64,000 bases of DNA from Cranoglanis bouderius (GCA_023630585.1 CM042555.1:5412501-5476500); one strand, 5' to 3'; positions 35,011 to 48,069 are shown, numbered from the stretch's first letter. Numbers and translations are program-made. The notes: generated from the sequence alone by a model not told the origin.

Positions 35011-35035
35011 GTGTGTGTGTGTGTGTGTGTGTGTG
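35011..35035. repeat. (GT)n microsatellite
   Basis: Twelve GT units, followed by a second short GT-rich tract at about 35084-35104. Confidence 0.9.
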
Positions 35036-35540
35036 GGTGAGAGGGAGGGGGGAGTAAAACAATGTCACAGGGTGGGGCAGGAGTGTGTTTGTGTGTGTGT
35101 GTTTATGAGCGTGTGATTGCTGATGATCAGATTTAAACATGCAGACGGTAATAGTATGCTGTCTGGAAGTAAGAATGTGAATGGGTGTAAGGCTTCGCCA
35201 TATGTGCAGATATACATATATATAATATGCACACATTTGCAGGTGTGTCTGTATTTGGACAGATTATTAATATGTATTAATATGAATTTCATGCAATTTC
35301 TTATGATTAGGTGCTTAACACTATAAAGCATACCCATACCCAACCATAGATCCATATTTACTTTCCTCACTCTCACTCTCATATGCATTTCTTATTAGTT
35401 TCGTCATAACTAGTCATGAAATAATATGTTGAGTAATAATAAGCGAAGAAGTTAAGGGGTTAAGAATAAAGCTCTGCTTAAACCGAATTCTGGCCTTCCT
35501 CTATTTCTCTCACTTTCTTTCTCTGTCACTGTCTGCTGCA

Positions 35541-35760
35541 GTGGCATTACAATTTCCAGCATCGCCCACCCTGCCACCTCCATTTTGTCTGGCTGGGATG
35601 AATAAACAGACGGGTGCGAGACTTTGTAATAGCCTCAAGTCAGCCAAATATGATCTAGCGCTGTCTGATGTCATTCAGAAATATATTTTTAATTATCGCA
35701 GGCTTCAGATTAAGAAGGCGAAGGAAACCCGGGCTGCACTCATTCCTACTAGTTAATGGG
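35541..35760. other. Candidate conserved non-coding block
   Basis: Compared with its surroundings this stretch is compositionally balanced, repeat-free and rich in mixed words such as GATCTAGCGCTGTCTGATGT and TTTTTAATTATCGCAGGC. A 71-codon open frame on the plus strand has no family motif. Conservation cannot be judged from one sequence, so this is only a pointer. Confidence 0.2.
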
Positions 35761-36513
35761 CTGCAAAGTTTTAAACAAAACCCTGGATTTCACAGCGCTT
35801 CATAGATTGTCTTCTACTTCTTGTTTTGCTTCGTGTTTTTCCCAATAAATTTCTTATTTTCCCCTCCCATTTCTGGTATGGAAAACAATAATAATGCAAA
35901 ACATCAGCATTTCATAGACAACCTTATTGTACTGATTGTTTAATGATTATATAAATGTAAATTGTTTCCAGCACTGAAGAAGAGCTTTTCTTTTTTTTTT
36001 TTTTTTTACAGAACTATACTGCCAAAAGTACTGGTGTGTCTGTGACAAACCCATGGGAGAGACGCAAACACAAACTCGCTCTGTTCTAGCCATGCCTCAT
36101 ATTTGCAAAAATCCCAAACCTCTTGAAGCATGTGTACAAATTTGAACAATGTATTTAGTTTGATTTGTGGTTAGATTTAACTTAAATTCATCACAAAAGG
36201 TATAAACAAAAACCCCACCCTTAAACCTAACCGTAACCATAGCAACCTTTCATCCAAACTGAGTCGTGTGAGCTGTTTTGAATTTGCAAGCATGAATCCT
36301 AGTCATTTCCTTTAAAACTATTGCTCCATGTTTGTAAAATGTTCATGCTGAATGCTGATGCTCAGTGTGTAGCTTTGTTAAATGAGTTGTAATTTTCAGT
36401 TATTTATTGAGTTACAATTGAGTTACAGTTCAATCGGTACAACACCACCAATGGGTGTTTGTGAGGGCCGAAAAGGACTAAACGTCATCATAATGATAGC
36501 CTAATGTCAAATA

Positions 36514-36690
36514 CAGTCCCCTCCAAAACTACTGGAACGGCACGGCCAATTCATTTGTGTTTTGCTGTAGACCAAAGACCTTTGGGTTTGAGATCAAAAG
36601 ATGGATATGAAACGAGAGTTTAGGATTTCAGCTTTTATTTCCTGATATTTACATCTAGATGTGTTAATGAACATAAAACATAGAACATTT
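36514..36690. mobile_element. Solo terminus of a Tc1-like element
   Basis: After a TA (36512-36513) begins CAGTCCCCTCCAAAACTACT, then GGAACGGCACGGCCAATTCA and GAGATCAAAAGATGGATATG. It is the ITR of the family at 25790-26385. No partner terminus or transposase follows, so it is a 5' fragment. Confidence 0.75.
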
Positions 36691-37638
36691 GTATCAGAAC
36701 TGTCATTAGAGGGGACTGTGTACTTACATGGTCCTTACATAATAAATTGTGCCTTTACAAAATTTTATTCGAAAATAAAATATCTGTTTATGGTTATTGA
36801 GGTTATGTTGTGGTTTAGGTGTAGGCATAACTTTTTTTTTTTTTCTTTTTTTTTAATCGTGTTTTTGACAAAACACTTTCTGCTTTTAACATACTGTGTA
36901 CTCACACCACTTTACGAATCCATCAGAATATTTCACAAAACAATGTGGAAATGGTTTTAATTTTTTTTTTTACTCTTTCATAGGATATCTTCCTGCAACG
37001 ATTATGTTGTGTAAAGATAAACACAGCAGTAAAAAGTCTGGCAATTTCTAAAAAAAAAAAATTGTGATTTCCTTACACAGTGAATGTCACACTTTGATCA
37101 GTTTACTGGAGAGCGACACGCCACAGTGAAATGGATATATCATTTCAATTTGAAATCAGATAAAGTCTGTCAAAATGTGATGCTCCGGTGCTGTCACGTC
37201 ATCATCAAAACAGAGAAGAGCACTTACACGCACTGCACAGATGACAGTGGACACAGTTTTAGCTGATATAATACAGCATGATATCAGTTCTAACTGATAT
37301 TATATAGAGAGATCATCAAAGTTATAGCGAACGACATACAGTAGAAAATTTCAGCATGTGAAAGGTTTTCTCAGACCGCTACACAATTATGTCTATGGAA
37401 AGATCTCCCAAAGATAGTAAAACCAAAGTGGGTGGGTGCGCATAAGTAGACCAGTCAGAGACTAACACCGCAATGTGATACAGCTTTGTTTGTTATGTTG
37501 CCATTGAAAGTAAGGACTTAATGATGTGATCAGTCTCAATCCACTCCCCTAACCAGATTCTATTACTGTGGTGGGGACAAAGTGATATGGACACCAAAAG
37601 CACATGCCACTGCAAAACTGTAGTGAGTGTGTCTGTGT

Positions 37639-37647
37639 GAGAGAGAG

Positions 37648-37713
<66 letters not shown>
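37639..37713. repeat. (GA)n microsatellite
   Basis: About 37 GA units with one GC interruption; it explains the Leu-Ser open frames on the minus strand. Confidence 0.95.
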
Positions 37714-37717
<4 letters not shown>

Positions 37718-38237
37718 ACCAGTGCATGTGGAGAGACAGAAAGGGACACAAACTGTATACACAAATCCATATAAATGGGTTTTATACATTTCTCTGAGAC
37801 TCTATGGAATTTGCTCCTTAATGTAGACTCAAAGATGAAATGTCTATTGCCTAGCAGCACAGGCAGTCCTCAACCTTTCATCCAAAACAAAAAAGCATGC
37901 AGGATAGCTTTTTTCAGACGTCAAGGACAATTCTGGAAGTCTGGAAATGAGACATGTATGCAAACACTTATACACATTGTCTCAGTCCTGGCTTTTAGCT
38001 TTAACTAATGGACCATACAGGTCAAGGCCTGGAGTCCCATAGAAGTACGTCTAGGCCACTGGACTTGTGTTATCATCTAAAAGGCATTTTGCCACTTTTT
38101 CATCAGTTGTATTCATCATTAGAGACTTTTCTGAACTTTAAGTGAATTTAAGCAATTGAATTAATGTTTTAACATCTTCAAGATTAAGTCCAGTCACACC
38201 AATACCCAGTTTTCCAAAAGCTCTGAAGGGATAACTA

Positions 38238-38722
38238 TGGAAGCCCGTTTCTTCCACAGAGAAAACAAATTTTAAGGTAATTGTGACTTTCTATCTCGCA
38301 ATTCTGACACTTTTTTCTTCAGAATTTTGAGTTAACATCTCACAACTCTGACAATTTTTTTCTCACAATTGTGAGTTCATATCGCATAATTTTGACTTTA
38401 TTTCTCACAGTCACGAGTCTACATCTCACAATTCTGACTGTTTCATTTAGCAAGTTACAAAGAATGCACAGACAAACATCAATCATTCTCTATAAATAGA
38501 CTATATAAGAACAACACATCAGCTAGTCAAGACAAGGAAACTAGACGCTAGCATGTGCTCGTTACCTGAGGTTAGTCACATTTCAGGTACTACGTCAAGT
38601 GGATGTCTAAATTGTAAGAAAAAATGTCAGAATTGCAAGAAATAAAGTCGCAATTTTGAGATATAAAGACGCAATTACCTTTATTTATTTATTTTTTTCT
38701 CCGTGGCAGAAACAGGCTTCCA
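38238..38722. mobile_element. TIR element with TGGAAGCCCGTTTC ends and internal subrepeats
   Basis: Left end TGGAAGCCCGTTTCTTCCAC and right end (reverse-complemented) TGGAAGCCTGTTTCTGCCAC form inverted termini. The left half contains at least four diverged subunits of the type CTCACAATTCTGAC; the right half carries the same motif inverted. This makes a large imperfect palindrome of about 485 bases with a unique centre near 38470-38600. No coding capacity. Confidence 0.7.
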
Positions 38723-38924
38723 CCGAAAATGTTAACATTAAAATTTTTCAAACTCCTTCTTTCTGTCATATCTGTAGTGTATGTGGAACTACCAGTGTTG
38801 GGGAGTAGCTAGCCACAAGAAGTGATCCTACTAGCTTTCTTTCTTGGAAACATGACAAGTTGTGATTTATGTTGTTGCATTAACTTCAAGAAAATTAAAA
38901 ATAGAGAGGCTAGTGGGGGAATAA

Positions 38925-39050
38925 CTATTTATAGCTGCTATAACATAAGCGATAGGAAGTAACTTGTCTCGTGGATGTTCTACAACATTAAATGTAACTA
39001 TAAATGGTTAAAAAGTATGGTGTGTCGTTCATTAATAAATAACTTGTTAG
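38925..39050 (+). repeat. Interspersed repeat, TAACTTGTCTCG family
   Basis: The words GCTATAACATAAGCGATAGG, AACTTGTCTCGTGGATGTTC and ACAACATTAAATGTAACTAT recur with changes at 58530-58600 and partly at 63160-63230. Class unknown. Confidence 0.5.
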
Positions 39051-39572
39051 CGTTGGCAAATTGCTGTGGTATAAGAGGAATAAAACACTTCAAGACCTGC
39101 TGTTATTGGGGTGGTAACCGTATCAATGCTTCGTGACACCACCCTGTCATTGATTATTTTCGTCTATCAGCACACCCCCAAGTGTTTTATTCCTTAGATA
39201 CTGCCCTGTCATTTACTGAGCAAATATACCAACTGCTTTTTTAATTGTTCTTTTCTCATTACAGGGAATTTCTTTCAATATTATTGTCTGTGTTACACAT
39301 ATACCACACTATACTGCTGTAGTAAAGGGTGAAGTATTAACTACTAAAGTGAGTGTTCAAGGTGATACCTGGTCTACCACACTGTGCTACAATGTTTTAC
39401 ACCCTTTGTTGTATTTTTAAAACAACATTTAAAAAGTATATAGATATGGCCTTTGAACTCGGTTTCCTTGTTAGACTGCATCGCATTGTGAACCGTGCAC
39501 ATGCATAGCTGCTCCGATGCTGCGATCTGGAATGACCTCTCCATGACTGACATGTTTAGAAAGTGTGTTTAT

Positions 39573-39586
39573 GTTGCCATGGATAC
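39573..39586. promoter_or_regulatory. RFX X-box-like site
   Basis: GTTGCCATGGATAC, a near-palindromic X-box word in the TPPP3-ZDHHC1 interval. Confidence 0.35.
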
Positions 39587-40473
39587 ACTTTGTTATACTA
39601 TCAGCCTCAGCCCAGCGAGATGCTTTGAAGGAAGCAGAAGTAAAACGTCGTCTTTGCCCTTGTGCCTGGCATTTGAAAAACATGTCAAAATGTGATTGAA
39701 CGATCGCTCCGTGGCATATTGTGATTAAAGAGGATTTGGTGCGGTCTATTCTTCAGAAGTCGGTTAAAAATGTCAGTGCACTTTTGAACTTCTGTGAAAT
39801 AAAAAGAAGGGTGTGTGATGCATTATACTGCCGATGATATTATATTGTATTACCATCTCCTTTTCTTTCATCGGTCTTTCATCATTGTGAGTTAATTCCA
39901 TAAATAAGCTTCAGCTATACTACATGACGCCATAATCGAAGTGGAGTGGTAACGTAACTAATATTCAGGAAGAATGAATGGAGTGACTTTTCCAACTATA
40001 CTTTCTTTATTCAGAAGTAGGTCCAAGACTCAGCTAGCTTACATGGCAAACATGACCTATTAAGACATGGCATACCACAAGAGCTACTTCCTGTTGTTGT
40101 TTTTGTTACAGCCTACTTATTTAAAATAAAATAAATAGATCTGACCTGTACATGTATCTGTGTTTGTGGGTCTGGGGAAACTTATCAGATGTCACTGTGG
40201 ATGAATTCTGGCTAAAAGCCGAAACAAAAAAACAAAAAGAAAAGAAAAAAGCATTTATCTCAAGAAGAAAAAAAAAGCTAAATTATCTGCCAATAGAAAA
40301 ATACCAAATTAGTAAATATGTCTAGAAATGGGCTTAATGGTCTTATATTTATGTAATAAACTCATAATGAGATGCATTAAATACTGTACTTTTTCCTTTA
40401 TTCTTATCTTCACTTGCTAAAATACTTTGGTGAATATTTTTTTTCTGATTCAATACTTCTGCTGCTGCTATAA

Positions 40474-40478
<5 letters not shown>

Positions 40479-40515
<37 letters not shown>

Positions 40516-40520
40516 CGTGT
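40479..40520. repeat. (GT)n microsatellite
   Basis: About 20 GT units with two GC changes at the end. Confidence 0.95.
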
Positions 40521-41116
40521 TTTCCTGCCAATGTACTGTTACATAGATCCTTCATGTCTGAGTGAGGAAGTGGTTGACCATAATTGTCATGATTGATGAG
40601 TCGATTTCATGTTCAACATCCTTAACTAGTGCTTAATCTGCTTTCCTTTCTTCCTCCCACTTTCTCTCGACCTTGCGGGAATACTGACGGACACCCGTTG
40701 GCTCATTTGAAGGCGTGTGAGAAATTAGGACTCAGTGGCTAACAGGAAACAGATGTCAACTCTAGAGCAGCTGAATGCTTAGACCTGTTTGAATAGATTT
40801 CTACTTCCCACCAGTCCAAAAGTCCAGCATGAGCCACCAGGACAGCTCATGTGCACATGTGAGGGACACGGTACGAGTGTGCGTGTGTGTGTTGGTGTGT
40901 GTGTGCGTGAAGGCCACCAGAGCTGGGGCGGAAGCGGGTCAGTGGAAAATTGCTCCCCATTCCCTCCTACTGTCACCCCGTGGCAGGCGCTTGTGTCCAC
41001 AACACTGCTATGTTTTGATGAGTAGTGGGATGGAGAGTGGGCTGCAGGCCAAGGGGTCACAAAATGGCATCACAAAATCGCGTGTATGATTTCAGCCTTT
41101 TGTTTTTCTCACAGCC

Positions 41117-41189
41117 GTCGCCATGGGGACAACTCCTGTCGACCGAGCCTGTTTGAGGAAAGGCAGATGGAGGAGGTTTCTATGGCAAC
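41117..41189. promoter_or_regulatory. Paired RFX X-box-like sites
   Basis: GTCGCCATGGGGAC at 41117-41130 and GTTTCTATGGCAAC at 41176-41189. The second fits the X-box consensus very well. Two sites 59 bases apart in a locally GC-richer, repeat-poor stretch (40900-41260) suggest a possible enhancer; function is inference. Confidence 0.4.
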
Positions 41190-41864
41190 TTGGATGTAAA
41201 CAGAGGGAGGCATTGATAAGCATAGAGATCTGGTTGGGACATATTCCTCCAAAATCAAATGCCATACCAGCATGTGTGTGTGTGTGTGTTTTCTTTTCCC
41301 TGTTTGACATTTAATAAAAGTTCAAGACACGGCCATGGTCGGATCTACTTAAACGGTAAAACATATGGTTAGAAGTATAAAGTACCTGTATTGTTGACAT
41401 CTCCATTTTTCTAGGATCAATTTTCTCCATTGTACCATTCCAAGTGCTACTTGAAGGTGGTCGCGTTACGTTCCTGGATGTATTTTGGTTTTCTGCATGT
41501 GTCTTGCTCTCTCTCCACTACTCATTTAGGAGAGAACCATGTCATTCCCAGTCTGGCAATCCCCACGTTGGACATCATCGCATCAGAAGAATATGAAAGG
41601 AAGACTGTCGGCAAAACGACTGCACGTATTCACACATTACATCAGTCCCAGTTAACGGCCGACACTCGTTTTACATTTTGTTAATTCTTAACCCTATTCT
41701 AGTCTTTGGACTTAATACAGGGTTATTCTAGATTTTGTATTCTTCACTTTCAGCTACTTGAAACTATTTGAACTTGAACTTTGTATATGGCAGTTTTATG
41801 CTAGCCTAGTAAAGTATGCATAAAAATGACATGCTTGCCTGTACTTGACTTACATTAACATTTT

Positions 41865-42090
41865 ATCAGCTGGTGGACTAGTGGCTAGCATGCGGTGCTC
41901 TCATCGCCGCAGCCTGGGTTCGGTTCAACTGGGTTCAACCCCAGCCACTGGAGGGTTGCAGGAGCCAGTGCACTCTCAGTGCCAGTCCCCAAGGGAGGGT
42001 TGCATTAGGAAGGGCATCTGGTATAAAGCTTATGCCAGAATCAATATGCAGACGGGTGATCCACTTTGGTGACCCTGAAAATGTAGCAGC
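41865..42090 (+). mobile_element. tRNA-derived SINE
   Basis: Head with A-box-like TGGCTAGCATGCGG and B-box-like GGTTCAACCCC. The body has AGGGAGGGTTGCATTAGGAA and GGGCATCTGGTATAAAGCTT, and the tail GACCCTGAAAATGTAGCAGC. The order matches a widespread fish SINE/RTE-type tail. Diverged, not a tRNA gene. Confidence 0.75.
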
Positions 42091-42902
42091 TGTAGGGAGC
42101 AGCAAAATGGAGCAGCTGTAATATATAATATCGCATTAGAATGATAAAAATTTTGGATGACGCATTTCAGCCACAAGCCTGATGTTAAATTGACTTAAGA
42201 GATTTAAAAATAAATAAATAAATTTAAAAAATGGTACTGTAATCGTAGCAAGTGCTCTAACAAGACTACTAACTTTGAATAGGAAGAAATTAGACTCAGG
42301 CCCGACCTTCTTAGGAAAAAGAAAATGTTTTTTTTTTCCCCTCTGGGAACCCTTGAAGTGTTTGAAATAGGAACAGTTAAGTGTGTAAAGAGTGTAGCAT
42401 TAATTTACGGTCAAGGACAAGGTGGGACCGAATTCAGAACTGTGAAAATTTCAGATTTTAAAGTAAAAACAGAAACCAAAACAGACTCCATAGTACATAG
42501 CTTTAATATAAAATTGGCAGACGCCTGCTCCTGGCAAGCAGCATAAAACCCATTCAAAGCCAAATGATCTCACAATAATTAATTGATGAAATAAGACTCC
42601 TTCTTAGTCCATAATTCAGGGACTCTGAGAGGTGTACTGAAACCCTTGTTAAATCTGGGAATAAACATCAGTCAACAAACCCCAGCCAGAGCCACTGAGG
42701 TCTGCCATAAATCACATAAAATGAGTAGACGCCTGTCTTCAGCTGAGGCTGAGCCTCAGAGTTGTCATAATCCCCTGCTCAGGCTTCACCATGCCAGTAA
42801 TAGAGCTACTGCACGGGTCTTTAAACTCCCTTTCAATGTCAGTCATGGTTTCACTGCTAGAGGGAGGAACGTGCTGACACTGTTATGATGTCGTTATGTT
42901 TC

Positions 42903-42916
42903 GCTGCCATGGCTAC
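42903..42916. promoter_or_regulatory. RFX X-box-like site
   Basis: GCTGCCATGGCTAC, another X-box-like palindrome in the TPPP3-ZDHHC1 interval. Confidence 0.25.
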
Positions 42917-43802
42917 GAGTGGTGACCGTGCAAGATGGGCGAGATGGACACTGCCAGAATAAACTATCTGTCCCAACAACACAATACACCCATATAAACA
43001 GCAACTAAATGGACGATGCAGAGTGAGACAGACAGCGAGAATGTGCAACATACCCTAAACCCTTGTGAAGCACTAAAACAGCTCCATATTTAATTACCAA
43101 AATGATCCGAATGGGTTTGGAGAAATCAAGACTGTGATATTTTCAGACATAACCATCTGGATTGAGTGGTACTTTACAAGGACGGGTGTCTATAACCGAT
43201 TTTACAGCTTGGTCTGAGAACTCGATCCATCAGCTCAATGCCAAATGGCTTTAATTGCAAATTTAAAAAAAAATTAAAAATGCTAATGTGATCCTGTTAA
43301 GGAAACAAGGGTTATTGATGTTGGCTCAGGTTCTGAAAAGACAGGAAATGCATTTGAGTAGCCTTAAGAACTTGTATAAATAGAGTAATATTCACAGCAA
43401 TGTTTATCCATAAAATCCGATATGCAAACACCTGTTACTGAGGATATATTTGTGCTTTAATATACGAGTGTGAAGGACATCTGTCATCAGACCTGCGGCA
43501 TTTTTGAGCTCCAACACCGCTGCAGAATCAAGAATGCATGTAGATACTAGCATAGCACCTGTCAGACTAGAGATAAACCCTATGACCTAGCACAGTGAAG
43601 ACATTTTAAGGCATGCCATTCAGCGCAAAACAGGTGTAACACTCAACACTCATAGGTAGAGACTGATAGCCGTTTTTAAGGGTGGAACATGCGTGTGAAC
43701 TCAGCGTGAAGTCTCAATGCCGCCCAAAGATGGCACAAGTTCGTGCTCGTCTTAGAAACATTCGACGTTCATATTTAATTATACTTAACACTAAGTGCTA
43801 TA

Positions 43803-44000
43803 GTCAACTCCAAAATTATTAGCATCCTTTAAGAAAAATGATTGTATACATAGTTTTTCACTAAAACAATTGAAGAAAGTACATACCATTCTTTTAATAG
43901 CAGTTCTCATAAAACAATATTAAAAAGACGTGTGACAAAATATTCACATACATAATATTAGGATGAATGCAAACAAACTAAGTCCTAGAAAATAAACTTT
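43803..44000. mobile_element. Solo terminus of a Tc1-like element (GTCAACTCC type)
   Basis: Begins GTCAACTCCAAAATTATTAG and TCCTTTAAGAAAAATGATTG, the ITR type of the outer element at 13059-15338. No second terminus was found nearby. Confidence 0.55.
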
Positions 44001-44595
44001 ATTTTCTCATATTCTGTAGTGTTACAAGCTGGAACTGAGATGGACTGGGATTTTAATAATTAAATTACATGACCTGTCCAACATTTGATGGTGCATTTTT
44101 CATTTTTGCCTTCATGGTCACCTTAAGTGACAATAGCACTGATTAGCTCATACAGAGACAAAACAATACATGATTCCAGATATAAAATCCACAATCAACT
44201 TATGAATTGTTAAACAAAGCAGCCCACAAAACCGTAAAACTGGAAGGATTGCAAGGATTACACATAGAAAGTCCTCTGATTCCTATGTGATTCTTCCAAT
44301 ATGAAGCCAATTACCCTGAAACTGAAGCAGCCCCACCGAAAGAGCTAAACTGTGTTCATTTAGCAAGCAGCCTCATGATTCACGTATCTGTGACGTTGGG
44401 CTAAAGGCGAATTTCCTCTTTAGTCCTGCATCATTACCTCATTACGAAGAATGGAACAGTTACAACAGTTTTGTTTCAGGCCATGAGAACAAACTCAGTG
44501 GAGGCTTGCAGGATGAATAGGGTTTTACATCGACTCTTGCTTGTTTCCCATTTAACCTGCCATGCTTTCACATTTCTGGACTAGTGTATTGGTGT

Positions 44596-44609
44596 GTTGC
44601 CATGGACAC
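44596..44609. promoter_or_regulatory. RFX X-box-like site
   Basis: GTTGCCATGGACAC in the TPPP3-ZDHHC1 interval. Confidence 0.3.
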
Positions 44610-44939
44610 CACTTCGAAAGGACAGATGTTTTTAAAACACCATGTGTGCTCACCTCAGTGAATGTATTCAGGAATTTGTCCACATGTGGGACTATTATAT
44701 ATGACAGAAGCTCCTGATCTGTCATGTCCAGGCATGTTGTGTAGAAAACTGACCGTGTGTTGAGGCTAAAATAAGCTCCAGGATGAGAGAAGTAGGCAAC
44801 AGGAAGTGGATAAAAATAAAAAAAATTAAAAAAAAAAAAGATTTAATGTGTCACAGTGCTGTACAAGAGAACAGATTTGACAACAAACTGTTTTATGCCT
44901 GGGCCAAAGCATAAGTTAAACAATCGTAACAGATGATAA

Positions 44940-46446
44940 AAATGATTTTTGTTAAGTAAAATAATGAAACTAAGATAAATCATGTCAGAACTTTTCCTAC
45001 CTTCAGTGTCAAACTGCAAAGTAAACAAATAAAGTGAAAACAATCAAGAAAATTGTATAGGGAAAAATATAAAAATAAAAACTTGCAATAACCTAGTTGC
45101 ATAAGTGTACACACCCCTAAACTAATACTTTGTTGAAGCACCTTTTAATTTTATTACACCACTCACTCTTTTGGGGTAAGAGTCTATCAGCATGGCACAT
45201 CTTGACTTGGCAATATTTTCCCACTCTTTCTTGCCAAAACATTCTACATCCACCCGATTCTAAGGGCATCTCCTGTGCACAGTCTGTTTCAGGTCACCCC
45301 ACAGATTTTTTTTTTTTTTTTTTTGGATTCAGGTCTGGGCTCTGACTAGGTCATTCAAAGGCATTGATCTTCTTTTGGTTAAGCCATTCCTTTGTTGATT
45401 TGGAGCATTGTTGGGTCATCGTCGTGCTGAAAGTTGAAATTCCTTTTTATCTTCGCCTTACTAGCAGACACCTAAATGTTTTACACTAAAATCGACTGGT
45501 ATTTGATTGATTCCCTCTACCTTGATAAGACCCGCAGTTCTGGCTGAAGAAAAGCAGCCTTAAAGCATGATGCTGCCACCACCATGCCACACCGTGGGTA
45601 CAGTGATCTTTTGGTGATGTGCGCTTTTTTGCACCAAACATATCTTTTGGAATTGTATAATTATTATGCCTTTTGGAAATGGTCTCATCAGACCATAACA
45701 TGGTTTGGGGTGATTTAGTTGAGCTTGGATTTTTTTTTTTTTTTTTTTTGTGAGAAAAGGCTCCTGTCTAGCCACCCTTACCCCATAGTCCATATGAGAG
45801 ATTGCTGTCACATGCAGAGTAATCAGTACATGTCAGATATTCGTGCAGCTCCTTTAATGTTGCCGTAGGTCTATAGGCAGCCTCCAAGGTTAAGTTTTTG
45901 TATTGTCCTTTTGTAAATTGTCTTGGTGATGTCACTGTGGTGCTCCATTTTCTCCACTTGTTGATGATGGCCTTCACAGTGTTCCATGGTACATCTTATG
46001 TTTTGGAAAAAATTTTTTACACCTCTCTCGTGATCGATTCCTTTCGACAGTGGAATCTGTCTGTACAGGCTTTGTCAGTTCTTTGGCTTCAGCAGTCAGA
46101 TGAAACCAAGATGATCTGAAGAAAATCCTACAGGAACAGCTGGTCTTTATTTGGGGTTAATCTGAATAATTTCATTGATGACAGCTGTACGATAATTTCT
46201 TTTGAACATGAGATTGAATGTGATTGGTTCATTCTGCATACAGCCACATCCTCAATTATAAAAGGGTTTGCACACTTATGCAACAAGGTTATTGTAACTT
46301 TTTTTTTTTTAATTTTTCGCTAAAATGTTTCCGTTTCTAATTTTTCACTTAATTTGATCATTTCTGACATGATTTACCATTGTTTAATTTTTTTCATCAC
46401 AAAAACTTGCCATTTTAACAGGGGTGTGGACTTTTTATATCCACTG
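44940..46446 (-). mobile_element. Tc1-like element, reverse orientation, inactive
   Basis: The right end (minus-sense left ITR) finishes TTTTTATATCCACTG at 46446 before a TA. The inner ITR text TAAATCATGTCAGAA recurs inverted near 44980, but the outermost bases on that side are lost. On the minus strand transposase pieces read WSDETISKRH..., YTIPKDMFGAKK and a GGGSIMLRLLF-like block at about 45486-45811, and the N-terminal part at about 45770-46090, with frameshifts and poly-T interruptions. Same family as 13908-15106. Confidence 0.85.
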
Positions 46447-46449
46447 TAT

Positions 46450-48060
46450 CTTGCCCAACGCCACACACTTTCTGATACCAGTCTTTCACGCATTCCATCA
46501 AGATTGCGCTTCTACACAAGATATTCGTGATAATCCAGGACAATAACTGTTTAAGCCTCAAAACTGGCCTGATCAATGCAAATTTCCAACAAATTACCAT
46601 ACAAGAATACGCGTGTGCAGATATAGTCCCCATCCCAAATGGCACACTTGCAGGTTCACGGTCCTCACTTGGGCACAAGGTGTCGCATTTCTTATTTATG
46701 GCTTTAAAACAATGTTCACTTTGCACACTTACTGCGCCCTTTAACAAAGCCATCAAAATTGAACTCAGCAGTGGTCTCTTACTTAAAACACTTTGCAATG
46801 ATTTGCAAGGACCGGTCACAGTGGATGAGTTTTCTTAAGAGCGAGGCAAAGCGGATACAGCAACGTTAGAGCCAACAACAGCAAAAAAAGATATGAAGAA
46901 AGGCCACGTTTATTAACAACATACTGTAGTAGCATACTGGATGCTTGAACACCACTGTGCAATGCGTTTAGCGTGTTCATTCATTCATCGGCAGTAAAAA
47001 CTTTATCCTAGTCAGTGTCACAGTGGTTTAATCACTGATTTGTTTATAGTTCGCCCAATACAACTGGTTCATTTTATTAGAAAATATATTACGGCCAGGT
47101 GCAAACAGAAATAAGAAATGTGTGAGAACGTAGGATTGGTTAAACTTTCTGCAGGGGCACGTGGGATTGGTCAGAAGGAGCAGAAGTCCTTCGGATGCAG
47201 GATAAAAATTCCTGCACACACCTCTTACTAGTTATTAAACTTCCTGCGTAAGTAATAACTGTGCAGTTTTGTGACCCTCAGCTGGCATCACTGAACGGCG
47301 AGCCATCGTTAACCAACACAACTGGAATTTAATGAAGTTGTTTTAAGGGCCGCCCCAAAATGCTTGCTTTTACATCTCTGTGCCGGAATCGCTCACACAC
47401 CATAGGCCTACATCTCAACTACATCACCAGCGTGTGGACATGGAGGAGGGCTGTAGGACTAGGGCTCCATTTGGGACATTTAGGACTTGGCTCATTCTCA
47501 AGGGAATGAGTGACATTTCTGCAAGTATAAGAATGAAACATTAAAGTAGGTAGATCATAATATAAGAAAATGTGCCATTGTAAAAACAACTAACATTAAT
47601 GATAACATTACAACTAAACATATGGAAATTATTAAAAGGAAGGGGGGAAAAAAAACAAACACTGAATTTATGTTTAGAGCAACAGTCAACAGATATTTCA
47701 ATCTGCGATAGACCGTACACAATATATAAGCTTTGGCATTCAATATGAATTAATAGTTGATAAAACCGTGTTATGATAAATAAAAAAACGTACAAATACA
47801 ATTGTGCAATGCTACGAGATAAGTGATTAGCAAAATGTATTGAAATAAATGAAGTGCTAAATGAAACTGCAATGATAATTTCTCAAAAGATCTATCAGAA
47901 TCCAGTCTGAAAAGCCTACACTCAGTGCTGGTTGCATAGGTGGACTGAGGCCTTTGTTGCTACATCTGAGATTGTAGTGCCAGTGGATTCATATTTTTAT
48001 GATAGAGCTTATCTCTGGGAAGTTTTGCTAGAATTTTGCTAAGCCAAGTAAGTCATGGCA
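46450..48060. other. Gene-free stretch between a Tc1 relic and the ZDHHC1 3' end
   Basis: Contains fragments with TCCCAAATGGCACACTT (46635) and CTCCATTTGGGAC (47467), words that recur in a diverged fish repeat and again at 50586. The open frame 46819-46415 on the minus strand overlaps this repeat text and shows no family motif. The ZDHHC1 3'UTR must begin at 48069; no clear AATAAA was seen close to the stop. Confidence 0.4.
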
Positions 48061-48069
48061 CTTGTATTC

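Noticed and set aside
40789..41089. Coding exon on either strand in the 40.8-41.1 kb island
   Set aside because: Several overlapping open frames occur in all directions without splice sites or motifs; base composition alone explains them.
46415..46819. 134-codon open frame on the minus strand
   Set aside because: It overlaps diverged repeat text next to a Tc1 end and has no family motif.
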